Positions 5,630 through 6,094 of a stretch of 6,094 nt of DNA are shown piece after piece (the stretch's first letter is position 1; every line of letters begins with the position of its first letter). A model generated the notes under the pieces. That model had not been told where the DNA came from. It saw only the letters and a list, made by a program, of their open reading frames with translations, and searched no databases. Location: assembly GCA_018383835.1 (NCBI GenBank), contig JAHAWR010000099.1, forward strand, positions 1-6,094. Reading direction: 5' to 3'. The stretch comes from Candidatus Jordarchaeia archaeon. Its GTDB lineage: Archaea; Asgardarchaeota; Jordiarchaeia; Jordiarchaeales; Freyrarchaeaceae. Made by a program: the position numbers and the translations under genes.

Positions 5630-6094
5630 AAGAAAACCCCATTGAAAACCTTTCTACTAGAAGTGAAAAACGAGTAAACGTAAAGGGATCCACAACTTGG
5701 CATTAAAACTGAAAACCCACTGATTTACATCCAACAACCACTTAAAACTGGCTTCTGAACGGTTCAATCCTAGATGCTAGCCAATTTATGCTGTCGGGTA
5801 CGCTGTGGCTAGAATTGTTGAAGTGGCAACTGTTGCTGGACTCCACATTCTTGAATCTTTATGGGTTATCGGCTGAAGATGTACTTTGACGTCTTTAGGT
5901 GGCTGAGTAGACGGGTGGTATCTAGCACAGTCAGCGGATAGTTTGTGGTGTGGTCTGGAAAACTTGTTGGTTCACCGCTACTGGAACGTTGACGACTTAA
6001 AGGTCTGCAGGGGTGCTAAAGGCAACATTCCTCCTAGAGCACGTAACTCTTAAGTGAAGATATACGGGTTCCAGACTAAGTATGGGTAAGTGTT
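5630..6094. other. Stretch without an intact gene
   Basis: Apart from the HepT-like remnant on the plus strand, I see no intact open frame, RNA gene or clear repeat here. The first 100 bases are A/T-rich upstream sequence of the RuBisCO-like gene. A short ATG frame at 6081 runs off the right edge and is too short to judge. Confidence 0.6.
5736..6050 (+). pseudogene. Decayed HepT-like (DUF86, HEPN toxin) gene
   Basis: No intact frame exists here, but three fragments in order resemble the HepT toxin of HEPN/MNT pairs. Fragment 1 (5736-5873) reads NHLKLASERF, then a TAG at 5778-5780, then YAVARIVEVATVAGLHILES. Fragment 2 (5867-5938, another frame) reads YRLKMYFDVFRWLSRRVVSS before a TAG. Fragment 3 (5907-6050, back in the first frame) contains the family's most typical stretch, LENLLVHRYWNVDDLKV. 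Intact relatives have Arg-Asn-x3-His there (the RX4-6H nuclease motif); here the Arg is Glu. At least one nonsense codon and two frame changes show that it is dead. No MNT antitoxin partner is seen, though the window ends soon after. Family assignment is from remembered pattern, not a search. Confidence 0.5.

Noticed and set aside
1..6094. CRISPR array or rRNA/tRNA genes
   Set aside because: No regularly spaced short repeats and no recognisable tRNA or rRNA segments were found on either strand.

Overview
The window looks like archaeal DNA, most likely from a thermophilic member of the Thermoproteota or a relative. The reasons are A/T-rich TATA-like boxes about 27 bp before inferred start sites, one apparently leaderless gene, frequent TTG/GTG starts, a RuBisCO-family protein closest to archaeal forms, an IS607/IS605-type TnpB cassette and a decayed HepT-like gene. 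The exact taxon cannot be read from the sequence.

Layout: every intact gene is on the minus strand. From right to left: (i) 5630-6094 has no intact gene, but the plus strand holds a broken HepT-like (HEPN toxin) reading frame. (ii) 4237-5547 is a divergent RuBisCO-like protein that lacks several carboxylase residues, with its own TATA box. (iii) 3807-4469 holds two identical 326-bp direct repeats 11 bp apart, made of the last 76 codons of that gene plus its 3' flank, so a headless copy of its C-terminus lies at 3900-4132. (iv) About 2400-3760 is an A/T-richer mobile cassette: a small MerR-like HTH gene resembling the N-terminus of IS607 TnpA, but with no serine recombinase domain, overlapping a tnpB. 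The first 51 codons of tnpB are in a different frame from the rest, and the join falls on a run of six A's. A 13-bp hairpin sits over the tnpB stop codon. (v) 1215-2132 and 427-1218 are a 3-hydroxyacyl-CoA dehydrogenase and an enoyl-CoA hydratase family protein, overlapping by 4 nt as a coupled operon, with an inverted repeat just upstream. (vi) 1-226 is the N-terminal part of a gamma-carbonic-anhydrase-type hexapeptide protein with its own promoter-like sequence and Shine-Dalgarno site.

Together, the two CoA enzymes can interconvert an enoyl-CoA, a 3-hydroxyacyl-CoA and a 3-oxoacyl-CoA. The nearby hexapeptide protein could be a carbonic anhydrase or an acyl-CoA-related enzyme of the PaaY/CaiE type. 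Whether the RuBisCO-like protein belongs to the same pathway is unknown, because the mobile cassette and the duplication now separate them.
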